From NCBI GenBank assembly GCA_031284225.1, contig JAITAH010000085.1:1-20057 (forward strand): a DNA stretch of 20,057 nt, read 5' to 3'. The first letter of the stretch is position 1; the number at the start of each line of letters is the position of its first letter. The notes beneath the pieces are model-generated. The model saw only the letters and a program-made list of their open reading frames with translations. It had not been told where the DNA came from and ran no database searches. The position numbers were made by a program, and so were the translations under genes. This stretch comes from Dysgonamonadaceae bacterium. GTDB lineage: Bacteria > Bacteroidota > Bacteroidia > Bacteroidales > Azobacteroidaceae. Positions 7,524-15,598 of the stretch are shown in pieces.

Positions 7524-9563
7524 TCAACGTATCGTCCACTGAACGCCCCCTATCAGCCAAAAGCCGGGCTGGGGGATATTTCCCCGGTCGTAATAGGCTA
7601 CGTTGAACAAATTATTGGCCGTTACCGAAAAGGAAAGAAGGTCTTTCTTCCAAAGCAATTTCAAATCGAGCAGGGCAAACGGCGGATAGGGTTCTTCGTT
7701 CAATTTTTGCGCATTTTCGTAGCGGGTATAAGTTCCCGCGCGGTCTTGCCACCGAAATTGCCAGTCGGCGGTAACGCCTTTATACACCGGATGCGTCAGC
7801 CCGGCCGTGAACTTGTGCTTCAAATAATCCATCACGTAATTGGAAATCCAGGGGCCGGCGTCGCGCGTTTGATAGATGTACATGTAGCCCAGATTCAGCT
7901 TCGTAGCCGGCAAGCGGGGAACTGATGCGCCGACGTTCCATGCAAAATTGGTCTCTAATCCGGTTTTTTCTATCGACGTCAGGTTGGTAGCCTGGTAGTC
8001 TTTATCTTCCGGATTTTCCCGAATCCAGTCGATCACATTTTTCCCTTTTTCGTAAAAGGCATTGGCAGACAGGGACAGGGACGAACGGCGGTATTGAATA
8101 CCCAATTCGTAAGATTCCGATTTTTCCGGCTGCAAATCGGCAAATCCCTGCAAGTCGGGTGCGGCATAGTAGAGGTCGGTGAACGTCGGCGTCCGGGTAG
8201 CATTGTTCCAGGAGGCAAAGATCTTCGTCCGTCCGGACAGCCAATACGCGGCGTGAATGTTGGGGTAAAAATCGACCGTGTGCGAAAATGCGGTGTTGTA
8301 ATTGGCCAACAAACCGGCGCCCAGAGTAAATCCCCGGAACAAACAGGTGTGTTCGAGAAAATAACTCACGTTGGTGCGGTTGTCGCGAACAATGTATTTT
8401 CCCAGGTTGACCGTATCTTTTCCCAGTTTATTGCTGAAAATACCTTCGTTGCGGATTTCGCCGCCCCAGTTGGTGATTCCGCCTTTCCATTGGTATCGCG
8501 TGTTGAGGGTAAAACCGAAAACGTCCGAATAATGGTAGTTGTGGCCTTTGTACCAGTCGGGAATATCGGGCGTTCCGTCGCGGTAGAGCTGAAAAGAATC
8601 GTAATGCCGGTTCCAGTAGATTTGCGGAATGAATTTCAACTTTGTACCTGCCTCGCCTCTGACGGCGACAAAAAGCGTTTGCGTATCGTCGAACTGGTTC
8701 AGATAGGAAGGCGAATAAAAAGTATTGGCGCCGTATGCTTTGTCATTGACTCCGCACTGGATATCGAGTTGGGCATTTTCTTCCTGAAAATGACTTTGCC
8801 ACAGAGTATTTAGGATTTTATAATCGCTGTCGGGGCGGTATCCGGCCGAAGCATGATATCCGGCCGAGAGGCTGTGCGAAGAGGAGGCTGTTTTCAGCGC
8901 TCCGCGGAGTTCCGTTCCCCACAGTTCGTACATTCCGCCTTCGGCCTGAAAAGACAGCCCGGTATCCGAATCTTTTTTGGTAACAATATTGATTCCTCCG
9001 GCGAAAGCGCCGGCGCCGTAGAGCAGGGAAGCCGGTCCCTGGATAATTTCGATATGATCAATGTCGGAAAGATTAATAGGAAGATCCATAGAATAATGTC
9101 CGGTGTGGGGATTGGTCAGATTGGCTCCGTTGAGCAGGATAGCGATTTGGTCGAAGGCGCCGCCACGCACCGAGATATCCGTTTGAACGCCGGCGCCTCC
9201 TCGCTGTCGGACGTCCACTCCAGCGACGTTTTTCAGCAAATCGGCCAGCGTTTGGGCGGGCTGCCGCTCAATTTCCGCCCGGGTGATAACGGTAACGAGC
9301 TTAGCGGTTTGTTGTAGCGTCAACTCCGCTTTTGACGAAGTAACTACCAGCTCGTCTAATTCCTGTTCCCGGACGAGGGAATCGGGCGTAGAAACCGTCC
9401 GGCTTTGCGCGGAGGCTTGCGTAGCGTGGGCAAAAGTCAGCACACAACCGGCCACCACGCCGATACTCACTACTTTGTGCATACTGTTGAAAGCGGAATA
9501 CGCTTTCCGGGCAAACCGTTTAAAACGGTAATGCCGTTCGTGAAACCATTGTTTTTCTTTCAT
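7524..9563 (-). CDS. TonB-dependent outer membrane receptor
   Basis: A 679-residue outer membrane transporter that takes up a scarce ligand using energy from TonB. The N-terminus is unusually long: about 28 basic and aromatic residues (RFKRFARKAYSAFNSMHK) precede the hydrophobic signal core, with cleavage probably near SAQ at 53. A TonB-box-like DELVVTSS lies at about 70-77. The plug domain spans about 79-196 (VTVITRAEIERQPAQTLADL, ISVRGG, GPASLLYGAGAFAGGINIVT). A 22-strand barrel of the BtuB/FepA type should follow, ending in a strand with NNLFNVAY and GVQWTIR. No carboxypeptidase-like N-terminal domain and no SusD partner are present. The ligand is unknown; no cobalamin riboswitch was seen. 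The upstream gene ends 3 bases before its start. Confidence 0.93.
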   Translation of the reverse strand: MKEKQWFHERHYRFKRFARKAYSAFNSMHKVVSIGVVAGCVLTFAHATQASAQSRTVSTPDSLVREQELDELVVTSSKAELTLQQTAKLVTVITRAEIERQPAQTLADLLKNVAGVDVRQRGGAGVQTDISVRGGAFDQIAILLNGANLTNPHTGHYSMDLPINLSDIDHIEIIQGPASLLYGAGAFAGGINIVTKKDSDTGLSFQAEGGMYELWGTELRGALKTASSSHSLSAGYHASAGYRPDSDYKILNTLWQSHFQEENAQLDIQCGVNDKAYGANTFYSPSYLNQFDDTQTLFVAVRGEAGTKLKFIPQIYWNRHYDSFQLYRDGTPDIPDWYKGHNYHYSDVFGFTLNTRYQWKGGITNWGGEIRNEGIFSNKLGKDTVNLGKYIVRDNRTNVSYFLEHTCLFRGFTLGAGLLANYNTAFSHTVDFYPNIHAAYWLSGRTKIFASWNNATRTPTFTDLYYAAPDLQGFADLQPEKSESYELGIQYRRSSLSLSANAFYEKGKNVIDWIRENPEDKDYQATNLTSIEKTGLETNFAWNVGASVPRLPATKLNLGYMYIYQTRDAGPWISNYVMDYLKHKFTAGLTHPVYKGVTADWQFRWQDRAGTYTRYENAQKLNEEPYPPFALLDLKLLWKKDLLSFSVTANNLFNVAYYDRGNIPQPGFWLIGGVQWTIR

Positions 9564-9566
9564 TTT

Positions 9567-10445
9567 TTATTTTTCTAATTTAAAAGATTTACGTCCAATC
9601 AAATTTTCATCGGCAAAAATATCCACGCGGTAAGTTCCGGGCAACAGAAATTCTTCGATTTTCCAGTAAATACTCAGGGGCGTTTCTTCGCCGGCGTATT
9701 CGATGGTACGCTTAGCAGAATAGTTGATTTTTTTATTTTCGAAGGTAAACAGATCCGCGGGATTTTTGACCAACACATCGTCGTCCGGTTTCTGGATACG
9801 GATATAAACGGTTTTCTCGCCGGGTTGCGCCGTGATGTTTTTATTGATGGTAAAGCGGATTTCGAGCTGATCCATCCGCTTGATTTTGTCGGTTTCTTTG
9901 TTTTTGTCCGTGATACCGCGGACGACGATATTGCTTGCATCCAGTTTCGAGGCTATCTGAACGGTTTCTATCAACAGTTCTTTTTCCTGCGCCAATTGGG
10001 ATACCGACTGGGAAGCCGCTTGGAGTTTTTCCTGTACATTGCGGTTTTCCTGCACCAACTGTTTGTTCAGGCGATCCAGCGAATCGATTTGGGCGACATA
10101 TCCGCGCATGATGGTGCGCAGGGTTTCCAGTTCTTTTTTCAGTTCGCTGATGCGTCGGGCGTCGGTAGCTTTCACGGTGCGGAGTTCTTCCTGCAAGCGT
10201 TGCACTTTCAACCGTTCGGTTTCCAGTTGGGCGATGAGCGAATCGTTGCTGATTTGGAGTTTATAGCCTTCGTATTGAATGGAAAGGTCGTTGTATTCGT
10301 CTTCCAGTTCTTCTTTGTAGAGTTCGGACTGTTGCACCAAATCCTGCATTTGCCTGTTTTGCCAAAAGATATAAAAACCGGCGCCGGCAATGAGCAACAA
10401 CAGGACGGCCACTAAAATAATCCAGAGGGTTTGTTTATTTTTCAT
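9567..10445 (-). CDS. Membrane-anchored coiled-coil protein of unknown function
   Basis: A 292-residue protein I cannot name. Residues 9-28 form one hydrophobic membrane segment (LWIILVAVLLLLIAGAGFYI) after a short basic N-terminus. Residues about 30-165 are a long charged coiled coil. Residues about 175-292 are beta-rich, with YIRIQKPDDDVL, TPLSIYWKIEEF and LLPGTYRVDIFADENLIGRK, which look like an immunoglobulin-like fold facing the periplasm. The TonB receptor starts 3 bases after its stop, so the two are translated from one transcript. This suggests that the protein supports the receptor or spans the periplasm near it, which is inference. A promoter candidate lies about 110 bases upstream. 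Confidence 0.8.
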   Translation of the reverse strand: MKNKQTLWIILVAVLLLLIAGAGFYIFWQNRQMQDLVQQSELYKEELEDEYNDLSIQYEGYKLQISNDSLIAQLETERLKVQRLQEELRTVKATDARRISELKKELETLRTIMRGYVAQIDSLDRLNKQLVQENRNVQEKLQAASQSVSQLAQEKELLIETVQIASKLDASNIVVRGITDKNKETDKIKRMDQLEIRFTINKNITAQPGEKTVYIRIQKPDDDVLVKNPADLFTFENKKINYSAKRTIEYAGEETPLSIYWKIEEFLLPGTYRVDIFADENLIGRKSFKLEK

Positions 10446-10472
10446 ACGAAAATCATTTGTTTTTTTATGGTC

Positions 10473-10530
10473 GTATGTAACCGGCGCATTTTATCTGCTT
10501 GAATGATTTTTAATCCTACCGGCTTCATAC
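10473..10530 (-). promoter_or_regulatory. Possible leader RNA stem in the 5' untranslated region
   Basis: In the transcript, GUAUG and CCGG on one side (10530-10519) can pair with CCGG and CAUAC on the other (10484-10473), with a 3 by 3 internal loop between the two helices and a loop of about 34 bases. It lies between the candidate promoter and the start at 10445. It does not resemble a riboswitch class I know. Confidence 0.3.
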
Positions 10531-10556
10531 TCGCTTTTGAATCGTATAAGCGGGGG

Positions 10557-10564
10557 TAAAGGTA
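10557..10564 (-). promoter_or_regulatory. Candidate -7 box for the coiled-coil protein/TonB receptor operon
   Basis: The minus strand reads TACCTTTA, 7 of 8 positions of the Bacteroidetes -7 consensus TAnnTTTG. It would give a leader of about 105 bases before the start at 10445. No clear -33 element was found. Confidence 0.4.
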
Positions 10565-10664
10565 CGATATTTTTTGTTTGTATGAAAATGGGAGGTGGTT
10601 ATCGAGGAATCGTCCGCACAAAACGGTTGTCGGTAGGCTATTTCAACCAATATTTAGCCCGGCA

Positions 10665-11375
10665 TTACGAAAATTTTCTCCGATTGTAAAACCATACCGA
10701 AATGTCGGCATACTTGAATTTCTGTGTTGAGAAACGAGGAAAGATTGATTTTTGCTCCATTTCTTTTATCTGCGTCGCCGTTTTGTGAAACCCGCAATTA
10801 TAAGCAGAAGCGTAAAACCGCAGCTTCTCTTCTTCCGTTGAAAAAGCGACAGCGGCAAACTTTTGGTTTACAATCCCGCAAAAAACAGCCAGATATTTTA
10901 TTTGCCATTCTACCGTACCGAGTCTGCTGATTCTTTCCGTGCGCGAAGCTCGTTCGTCGGGACGATCGAAAAGGCAGAAAGCATACCTGGTTTTCAGCAA
11001 CGAGTCGGCAGATACATATTCTTCTAACTTTTCGATAAACGAGGGTTTCATCTGAAAGTATCCTATCGAAAAATCCGAATAGGCTTTCCCTGCTTGTACA
11101 TAAAATACTTTTAAGGAATACGTTTCCAGCTTGTTGCGCAGGTAACTGTATTGTGTGAGTTCGGGCGCCACAACGGCAAAAAGGAACTCCGGCGTAACAT
11201 CCATGCCTTGAACGGCAGCTTCAAACAGGCTTTTATGTTCCGAATAAAAAACTTCGGCTTCTCGACATTCGTCGGGGTAGAGGGCAACGTAAGTGTTGCC
11301 CTGACCTCGACTTTCCGCCGTATTTAACCCAATTAACAGTAATACGACTATTGTTTTAATCCAATTTATATTCAT
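10665..11375 (-). CDS. Exported protein with divergent lysozyme/SLT-like fold
   Basis: A 236-residue protein with a signal peptide in residues 1-24. The order of motifs resembles the soluble lytic transglycosylase fold: a glutamate in FAVVAPELTQYS (Glu72), then SIGYFQMKPSF (about 103-113, compare G-x-x-Q in the family) and SAYNCGF (about 190-196, compare YNAG). If real, Glu72 would be the catalytic acid and the protein would act on peptidoglycan in the periplasm. The spacing between glutamate and the glutamine motif is longer than usual and ESxF is not conserved, so activity is uncertain. Its start overlaps the end of the upstream gene by 20 bases, which suggests translational coupling. It is the last gene of the nine-gene run. 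Confidence 0.6.
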   Translation of the reverse strand: MNINWIKTIVVLLLIGLNTAESRGQGNTYVALYPDECREAEVFYSEHKSLFEAAVQGMDVTPEFLFAVVAPELTQYSYLRNKLETYSLKVFYVQAGKAYSDFSIGYFQMKPSFIEKLEEYVSADSLLKTRYAFCLFDRPDERASRTERISRLGTVEWQIKYLAVFCGIVNQKFAAVAFSTEEEKLRFYASAYNCGFHKTATQIKEMEQKSIFPRFSTQKFKYADISVWFYNRRKFS

Positions 11376-12255
11376 ATACTACCAGCGCTTTGCCTTCGAT
11401 GCTGTTCCATACAAAGGCGTTTTTCTTCTCGTCGTAATAAGCGTGGATAGCAGGATGATTGCCCAGCTTATTGCCGTCTATCACTACGTAATCGTATTCC
11501 ATATTCGAATAAAAAATATGAGCGCCGTCGGATGATATAACTTCATTCTGGATATAGTCGTACATGTGACTGTTAAAACCGTAATTGGGGCTTTCTCCTT
11601 TTATTTCGGCTATCGCTGTATCATAATCCTGCTCTGATACTTCTTTTCCGTTGACATTATACCAATATTTATCATTTTCCCAATAGCTAAACGCATACTT
11701 ACCGTTGTCGGTGATTGCAACATCGTAAACATATTGATAAGGGCCGAAAATTTTTCCGTCGATATTTGCATAGTATTTACCACTTTCCTTGTAGCCAAAC
11801 GCATACTTGCCGTTATGCTTGATTGAAAAGGCATAAAGTTCTGTGATAACATTGGGTAAGACCTTATTGCCGAGTTTGGTAAACCAGCGTCCTGCAACAT
11901 TCAGGCGATAGCCGTAGCCATCGTCTTTTTCGGGGTCAAGATAAAAGACATTTATAGGTTCATCATAATAATAATCTCCATCCTCCCCATATTCATGCTT
12001 TATTCCTTCGGCCTTTGCTATCCGTTTGCCGTTGAAAACGAAAGTAAACTCGTGCGTTTGTTGGTTTTCGATAATGGCGGCAAACTTGTATCCGTTCAGT
12101 GTCATGCGCATAAAGTACTCAGTGTAATAAATTTCCTCGTTAGCGCCAAGCGTGAAGAGGACTTCGCGTTTGGGGTTTGCTTCCTGCGCGTTCAGGCTGC
12201 TCGCGGCTATCGCGGCAAACAGCGTAATTAAAAAGATTTGTTTCATTGTTTTCAT
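11356..12255 (-). CDS. Exported repeat protein of unknown function
   Basis: Not recognised. The start at 12255 is chosen because residues 1-23 then form a normal signal peptide (MKTMKQIFLITLFAAIAASS, cleavage after NAQ); an in-frame ATG at 12288 would add 11 polar residues. The mature part of about 275 residues is beta-rich and has repeated aromatic units: NGKYAFGYKESGKYYANIDG and NGKYAFSYWENDKYWYNVNG, with GPYQYVYDVAI between. The units recall WG-type or propeller-like repeats but do not clearly match either. The repeats suggest a periplasmic or surface beta structure. It is followed, with 20 bases of overlap, by the SLT-like gene. Confidence 0.8.
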   Translation of the reverse strand: MKTMKQIFLITLFAAIAASSLNAQEANPKREVLFTLGANEEIYYTEYFMRMTLNGYKFAAIIENQQTHEFTFVFNGKRIAKAEGIKHEYGEDGDYYYDEPINVFYLDPEKDDGYGYRLNVAGRWFTKLGNKVLPNVITELYAFSIKHNGKYAFGYKESGKYYANIDGKIFGPYQYVYDVAITDNGKYAFSYWENDKYWYNVNGKEVSEQDYDTAIAEIKGESPNYGFNSHMYDYIQNEVISSDGAHIFYSNMEYDYVVIDGNKLGNHPAIHAYYDEKKNAFVWNSIEGKALVVYEYKLD

Positions 12256-12309
12256 GTTTGTTGTTGTTTTAATGTTTAAAAGTTCCATTTTAAAAGTGAT
12301 TTGAATTAT

Positions 12310-12504
12310 TTATTTGCTGCCGCATAGCGGCGCAATAAACATTATCAGGACACCTCCTGTCAAAATACAAAACCAGCTCCAAAAATTGTCTGTCGAAAGA
12401 GCCATCAAAAAAGCACCCGCTATCACTAAGATAAGTCCTATTACAGCTACTATTGTAGCGCAGCCGCCGGGTTTTCCGAAATCGTCAAAATCGCAACTTG
12501 GCAT
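12310..12504 (-). CDS. Small two-helix membrane protein
   Basis: A 64-residue protein without a recognised family. After a short acidic N-terminus (MPSCDFDDFGKPGG) it has two hydrophobic segments, about residues 15-35 and 42-60, and ends CGSK. It lies 19 bases after the 66-residue gene and 54 bases before the repeat protein, in the same direction. The hydrophobicity pattern and tight spacing support a real gene; no function can be given. Confidence 0.65.
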   Translation of the reverse strand: MPSCDFDDFGKPGGCATIVAVIGLILVIAGAFLMALSTDNFWSWFCILTGGVLIMFIAPLCGSK

Positions 12505-12523
12505 ATTTTACAGTTTTAATGGT

Positions 12524-12724
12524 TTACTCGTAATATTCTATTTCTCTCGCTCGGACGACCTTTTTCATCGTACCGATAAATATATTTTCGAAAATCCGCG
12601 TGGCTTTCTCGGATCTCGCCGTAGGCGTAAACCGCTTTGTAGTCGGTTTCGTGTTGTTCTGCGCCATTGTGCCGCCGATTGTTATCGCGGCAAGAATTGC
12701 TGTTAAAAAGATGTTCTTTTTCAT
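12524..12724 (-). CDS. Small exported protein of unknown function
   Basis: A 66-residue protein. Residues 1-21 are a clean signal peptide (MKKNIFLTAILAAITIGGT, cleavage near MAQ). The mature part of about 45 residues is basic and threonine-rich at first (TKPTTKRFTPTARSEK), then amphipathic (IFENIFIGTMKKVVRAR). Such a peptide would be periplasmic or secreted. It sits between two small membrane proteins, 19 and 39 bases away, in the nine-gene run. No family is recognised. Confidence 0.6.
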   Translation of the reverse strand: MKKNIFLTAILAAITIGGTMAQNNTKPTTKRFTPTARSEKATRIFENIFIGTMKKVVRAREIEYYE

Positions 12725-12763
12725 GTCTGTTTATTTTTTAATTCATATTTGCTCGAGAAGTTA

Positions 12764-13018
12764 TTAATCGTAATAACCATCGTTAATATCGTCAATAAAA
12801 GACTTCGCGTATATGGCGCATATCAAGGCGCTAACGGCAGCCACGAGTTGCAATATACCGATTAGTATTTCGTCGTGCCGGACATAATATATTCCCGTGA
12901 TCACAAAGAGGATGACCGATGCAATATAGAGCAGGCAGCCAATGTAATTTCCTTTTCTGGTTTTGTTTAGTGCAACACCAAGCAAAACCATAGCAATAAT
13001 AATTAAAATTGGAATCAT
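12764..13018 (-). CDS. Small three-helix membrane protein
   Basis: An 84-residue protein with three hydrophobic stretches at about residues 2-16, 25-47 and 50-71, and an acidic C-terminal tail (FIDDINDGYYD). No family is recognised. It lies 38 bases after the 260-residue lipoprotein gene and 39 bases before the 66-residue gene on the same strand. The topology indicates an inner membrane protein. Confidence 0.65.
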   Translation of the reverse strand: MIPILIIIAMVLLGVALNKTRKGNYIGCLLYIASVILFVITGIYYVRHDEILIGILQLVAAVSALICAIYAKSFIDDINDGYYD

Positions 13019-13056
13019 AATTTTTTTCGTTATTTAAATTTGTTATTTATTTTATT

Positions 13057-13839
13057 CTACCAGTATAAATCCTCCACATCGTCAACAACGATAGTGAACA
13101 GTTCTGTTCCATCAGCGGCGAGAAAGACATATTTCCAAATAAATCCTTTTCTTATAAATTCCACAGTAAATTCATTCTCTCTTATATCGGTTTTCAAAAA
13201 CTGTTCTATCCGATTTTTAAACTCGTCATACGAAGCGGCAAAGTCCGCTATATCGTATCCTTCGTCGAAAGTATAAGTGTATTCTACTGTTTTTGTCAGT
13301 TCGTTAAAATTAACGTTAGAAACAACAAGACCGCCGCCTATTTTTTGCGGAAGTGTGCTTTGGAGTATTTCAACTTGCTGTCGAAGATTTTCAATATAAT
13401 ACTCTTCTTCCGTCCGATTGGTAATATCGTCTTTTTTTAAATCGGCTGATGTTATATAAATATCAGCGATGTAAACCTGGTATGAATCTAAAATAGAAAT
13501 GCATACAATAGCTCCTTCGTTTATTAATTTCATGAGTTTTTCGTTATTATAGAAGTTTCGTATAAGACCGTTTTTCATGGTACTTTGAGCCGATTTTCTT
13601 ATCATGACCCTATCGTACTCTTCTTCCAACCAGGTTGTATGCATCTTTATCATCAAATTGGGAAGAACACTGACGCTGTCTAATCTTATAGCGCCGGCGA
13701 CAAGGAGTGGGCAATCGTTATCCCAATTTTTAGCAAATTCTTCGAGCTGTCTCTGCCTGTTGTTGTGACAGGCAGAGAGGGAAATCGCTATTATTACTAT
13801 TACTGAAGCGATAAGCGTCTTAAAACTAATTGTTTTCAT
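13057..13839 (-). CDS. Lipoprotein of unknown function with two related halves
   Basis: A 260-residue lipoprotein: signal residues 1-23 with lipobox LSAC and Cys24. The mature part seems to contain two related domains. The first begins with CPLLVAGAIRLDSVSVLPN at about 43, the second with LPQKIGGGLVVSNVNFNE at about 165, and each is followed by a strand-rich part and a charged helix. The second half includes TVEYTYTFDEG and a helix ending in IEQFLKTD. I recognise no named family. It lies 19 bases after the SecD-like lipoprotein gene and 38 bases before the next gene. It is probably anchored in the periplasm or outer membrane. Confidence 0.8.
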   Translation of the reverse strand: MKTISFKTLIASVIVIIAISLSACHNNRQRQLEEFAKNWDNDCPLLVAGAIRLDSVSVLPNLMIKMHTTWLEEEYDRVMIRKSAQSTMKNGLIRNFYNNEKLMKLINEGAIVCISILDSYQVYIADIYITSADLKKDDITNRTEEEYYIENLRQQVEILQSTLPQKIGGGLVVSNVNFNELTKTVEYTYTFDEGYDIADFAASYDEFKNRIEQFLKTDIRENEFTVEFIRKGFIWKYVFLAADGTELFTIVVDDVEDLYW

Positions 13840-13858
13840 TGCGTTTCATTTTATTTGA

Positions 13859-15013
13859 TTAGTGTAATTCATTAATATTTACTATGTTGCAATTTATGGA
13901 AAGTCTTCCCGATTTGACAATGACAGCCATTATCTTTGCCTCTTCTTCCGAAAAATCGCCGACTATTTCCATTTTTCCACCGTCTATTCTGTCCCTCACA
14001 TTCGGAGCGGAATAAACCTTTCCGTCGATCGTAATTGGCAGTGTATGATTGATATTCCGGCTTGTTATTTCGGCGAAGCGTTTTGCTCCATTCGAGTCGA
14101 ACGTTAAAAATAGCACGTGATATTTGTACCCGCTGTTCTTTCTGACGACTGTTTTTGCATCTATTATTACGCTATTGTCCAAAACGTTCTTACCGCGATA
14201 ACTTTTCAACATATAAATCGGAATCAAGCCGTTTTTTGCCGGATCAGGCTTTCCGGAAGCAAATACCAAATTTTCAGGAAATGCTTTTTCTTTTGTTTTA
14301 TTCAACAGGCTTAGCGTTGTTTCGCAGTCTTCATCTTTTACGTAGCCTAATATCGGAGAACTCTGCCATTGTTCATATTCCTGTATAAATTGCAGGGATG
14401 CAGCTTTGCTGTCTATAAAATCAACTCCGATTTCATCAATTTGGTACGTCTCCCATAAGTTGATATTTCCCTCGGTCGTAATCAGTCGCCTGACTACGGC
14501 GGTATCTCTTACATTTTTTAGCTTGTAATGTACAACATCAGAACGTTTTGTATCCGATTCAAAAAAATATCCATCCGGATTTTGGACAACACGACAACCG
14601 TACATATCTAAGCGGTCTGCAATGCACAAGGCTGCCAATTTTTGCATCTCAAAATATTTCATTCGGATGACTTTATAAACGTAGTCGTTACTGTCGTCCG
14701 GGCGAATATTATTGTCTATTTTCATAAACAGGCTTGCCAATGATTTGTCGGGCAAATCGGTTTCCCATACGTTGTAGAAAACGTCTATCAGTAGGCTGTC
14801 GGGAAATTGTTCTTTGACAGCGAGCGATTTTTCGAGCACGTTGACGAAATCCGGCTCATCCGCCTTGAAGTCTGCGAGTTTGATCAATGCGTCTTTTCCC
14901 GAAAATTCAACGGTATAAACCATCGTTGCGCCGTTTTCTGTGCAGGCGGCAGTAAACAAACTGATAATCAGTGCCGCAAATCCTAAAATTCTTGTTTTGT
15001 TTCGATTTTTCAT
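13859..15013 (-). CDS. SecD P1-like lipoprotein (periplasmic SecD domain without membrane helices)
   Basis: A 384-residue lipoprotein: signal 1-23, lipobox TAAC with Cys24. The start at 15013 gives the proper signal; an ATG at 15043 adds 10 residues. The whole mature part resembles the large periplasmic region of SecD/SecDF in Bacteroidetes: YFEMQKLAALCIADRLDMYG (compare the conserved I-x-x-R-[IV]-D-x-x-G-V), INLWETYQIDEI at about 184-195, SPILGYVKDED at 219-229, LTFDSNGAKRFAEITS at 303-318, then DGKVYSAPNV and GGKMEIVGDFSEEEAK at 345-360. In SecD this region has a base and a mobile head that bind substrate emerging from SecYEG. The six-helix membrane part is absent: the protein ends shortly after the head. 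It is therefore a detached, lipid-anchored SecD-like domain; its role is unknown. Confidence 0.82.
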   Translation of the reverse strand: MKNRNKTRILGFAALIISLFTAACTENGATMVYTVEFSGKDALIKLADFKADEPDFVNVLEKSLAVKEQFPDSLLIDVFYNVWETDLPDKSLASLFMKIDNNIRPDDSNDYVYKVIRMKYFEMQKLAALCIADRLDMYGCRVVQNPDGYFFESDTKRSDVVHYKLKNVRDTAVVRRLITTEGNINLWETYQIDEIGVDFIDSKAASLQFIQEYEQWQSSPILGYVKDEDCETTLSLLNKTKEKAFPENLVFASGKPDPAKNGLIPIYMLKSYRGKNVLDNSVIIDAKTVVRKNSGYKYHVLFLTFDSNGAKRFAEITSRNINHTLPITIDGKVYSAPNVRDRIDGGKMEIVGDFSEEEAKIMAVIVKSGRLSINCNIVNINELH

Positions 15014-15106
15014 GTTTCTTATTTTAAAAATTATATTATTCAAAAAAATATTTCTTAACCTTATTGCGTTAAAAGACGCCCTTTGAGGATTTTAATTTAC
15101 TATTCA

Positions 15107-15577
15107 TCAGCCTATAACGACGAACAGGAAAAGCGCCAATAACAAGATACCAATGATTGTCAGCAGAAAGATAGCTAATAAGTTCCAGTAGCCTGCTTGG
15201 AATTCTATTATCGACTCCAGATGTTTTACCTCATGTGGAGCCTTGCTGAATTTTTTACAAGCTCTAATCGCATCCCGCAAATATGTAGCAAGAAAGAACT
15301 CTAAAGCGGCAATGCCAAGTAAAAGAATGAGAAAGACAGGATTATGCTTTTCTGTAAAAGGATTGTGATCGTCAATAATCAGGTTGCCTATACTAAATAG
15401 CGTTAGTGCAGCATGAATCCCTGCCAGAATGTAGTAAGTTATGGACACGATTTTCATACCCAATTTCATTTTTTGGGTAAGCTCGCGCATTGCTTTGGGT
15501 GACAAAACCGGATTTTCCGGCTGTTCGACTGTTTGATTTTCGACGTTTAAAACTTCGTCTTGAATTTTCTGTTCCAT
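15107..15577 (-). CDS. Small membrane protein (possibly DUF5362-like)
   Basis: A 156-residue protein. The N-terminal 40 residues are polar, ending with LSPKAMRELTQKMKLGMKI. Three hydrophobic segments follow, at about 42-64, 80-101 and 129-155. Between the second and third is a charged stretch (RACKKFSKAPHEVKHLESII). The layout recalls small Bacteroidetes membrane proteins such as DUF5362, but I am not sure of that assignment. It begins 21 bases after the upstream gene and is followed by a gap of 93 bases before the SecD-like gene. Confidence 0.7.
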   Translation of the reverse strand: MEQKIQDEVLNVENQTVEQPENPVLSPKAMRELTQKMKLGMKIVSITYYILAGIHAALTLFSIGNLIIDDHNPFTEKHNPVFLILLLGIAALEFFLATYLRDAIRACKKFSKAPHEVKHLESIIEFQAGYWNLLAIFLLTIIGILLLALFLFVVIG

Positions 15578-15598
15578 GATTTTTGAATTTTAAGTTTA

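Noticed and set aside
8094..8813. 239-residue plus-strand frame
   Set aside because: It is antisense to the TonB receptor barrel, with no recognisable domain and no promoter or ribosome binding site.
9825..10415. 196-residue plus-strand frame
   Set aside because: It is the shadow of the coiled-coil protein on the minus strand; its Phe-rich pattern comes from antisense Glu/Lys codons.
10446..10664. Cobalamin riboswitch upstream of the TonB receptor operon
   Set aside because: The leader after the likely promoter is only about 105 bases and no B12-box-like sequence or multi-helix fold was seen.
15061..15090. Terminator between the 156-residue membrane protein gene and the SecD-like gene
   Set aside because: Only a 4-base-pair stem (GCGT/ACGC) can form, so it does not convincingly split the operon.
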